In this document: piece after piece, positions 5,143 through 5,168 of the stretch
Numbering within the stretch: the first letter of the stretch is position 1
How the letters are laid out: the number at the start of each line of letters is the position of its first letter
Source of the DNA: Clostridiaceae bacterium
GTDB taxonomy: Bacteria > Bacillota > Clostridia > DSM-8532
NCBI GenBank assembly: GCA_025361665.1
Contig: JANYKF010000247.1
Location: 1-5,168 of the forward strand
Length of the DNA stretch: 5,168 bases
Reading direction: 5' to 3'
Translations under genes and position numbers: made by a program
Notes under the pieces: model-generated
What the model saw: the letters and a program-made list of their open reading frames with translations, nothing else
Databases searched by the model: none
Told to the model about the DNA's origin: nothing

Positions 5143-5168
5143 CATCCGGCGGCATTTGCCGCCGGATG
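5143..5168. repeat. Array hairpin 5, GC-rich, at window end
   Basis: CATCCGGCGGCA (5143-5154) and TGCCGCCGGATG (5157-5168) form a perfect 12-bp stem with TT between them (in practice an 11-bp stem with loop ATTT). It is the most GC-rich stem. The window stops exactly on its last base. Confidence 0.9.

Larger units (their letters stand above)
5041..5168. repeat. Head-to-tail array of five sequence-unrelated hairpins
   Basis: Five palindromes follow with 0, 0, 1 and 1 bases between them: 5041-5064, 5065-5091, 5092-5118, 5120-5141 and 5143-5168. Four are perfect and one has a single mismatch. Stems are 10-12 bp, total lengths 22-27 bases, and the loops are TTTT, TCT, TTT, none and TT. The stems do not resemble each other, so this is not a sequence repeat but a repeat of architecture. 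Pyrimidine-only loops on the plus strand suggest orientation, as for a folded RNA or a single DNA strand. The array ends exactly with the window, so more hairpins may follow. The function is unknown. Confidence 0.9.

Noticed and set aside
5041..5168. CRISPR array or integron attC sites as explanation of the palindromes
   Set aside because: No direct repeat recurs, there are no spacers, and no attC core sites or cassette genes are present. Only the hairpin shape repeats.
4073..5168. Duplicated tRNA 3' end as an attachment-site repeat
   Set aside because: No second copy of the tRNA-Ser T-arm or acceptor sequence was seen downstream within the window, so no att pair can be called.

Overview
The window looks like a stretch of bacterial chromosome with an ordinary part (about 1-4080) and a more accessory part (about 4081-5168). 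Genes in the first part are GC-rich (for example about 72% G+C at 1861-1920), use Shine-Dalgarno sites and have a sigma70-type tRNA promoter. The region after the tRNAs is visibly more AT-rich (about 40% at 4921-4980). The phylum cannot be fixed from the sequence alone. A GC-rich Gram-negative such as a deltaproteobacterium or a PVC/Lentisphaerae-type bacterium would fit, but this is only an impression.

Layout: 1-274 has no gene but is dense in inverted repeats and in CCTGTGGA/TCCACAGG and DnaA-box-like words, ending in a 38-bp near-perfect dyad at 188-225. A two-component operon follows: a soluble GAF-GAF-HisKA_3 histidine kinase (275-2011) and, after 7 bases, a NarL/LuxR-type response regulator (2019-2780). 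It is closed by a strong intrinsic terminator (2843-2882). Next is an ECF sigma factor (about 2971-3576) with no recognisable anti-sigma gene beside it. A near-consensus promoter (3814-3843) then drives two serine tRNA genes, tRNA-Ser(TGA) and tRNA-Ser(GCT).

Just downstream of the tRNAs lies the minus-strand C-terminal remnant of a large serine recombinase with a DUF4368-like tail. This is a sign that the tRNA flank has received mobile DNA. Beside it is a small unrecognised plus-strand ORF (4611-4910).

The most unusual structure is at the right end. From 5041 to the last base, five palindromes follow each other head to tail: 126 of 128 bases lie inside them. Their stem sequences are unrelated, but each has a 10-12 bp stem and a 0-4 base loop, with a pitch of about 22-27 bases. 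Architecture appears conserved rather than sequence, which is unlike a CRISPR, REP or attC array. The array touches the window edge and may continue beyond it.

Functionally, the kinase and regulator should form one cytoplasmic signalling pair that changes transcription, and the ECF sigma factor is a separate transcription unit next to it. The link between the recombinase remnant, the small ORF and the hairpin array is by position only.
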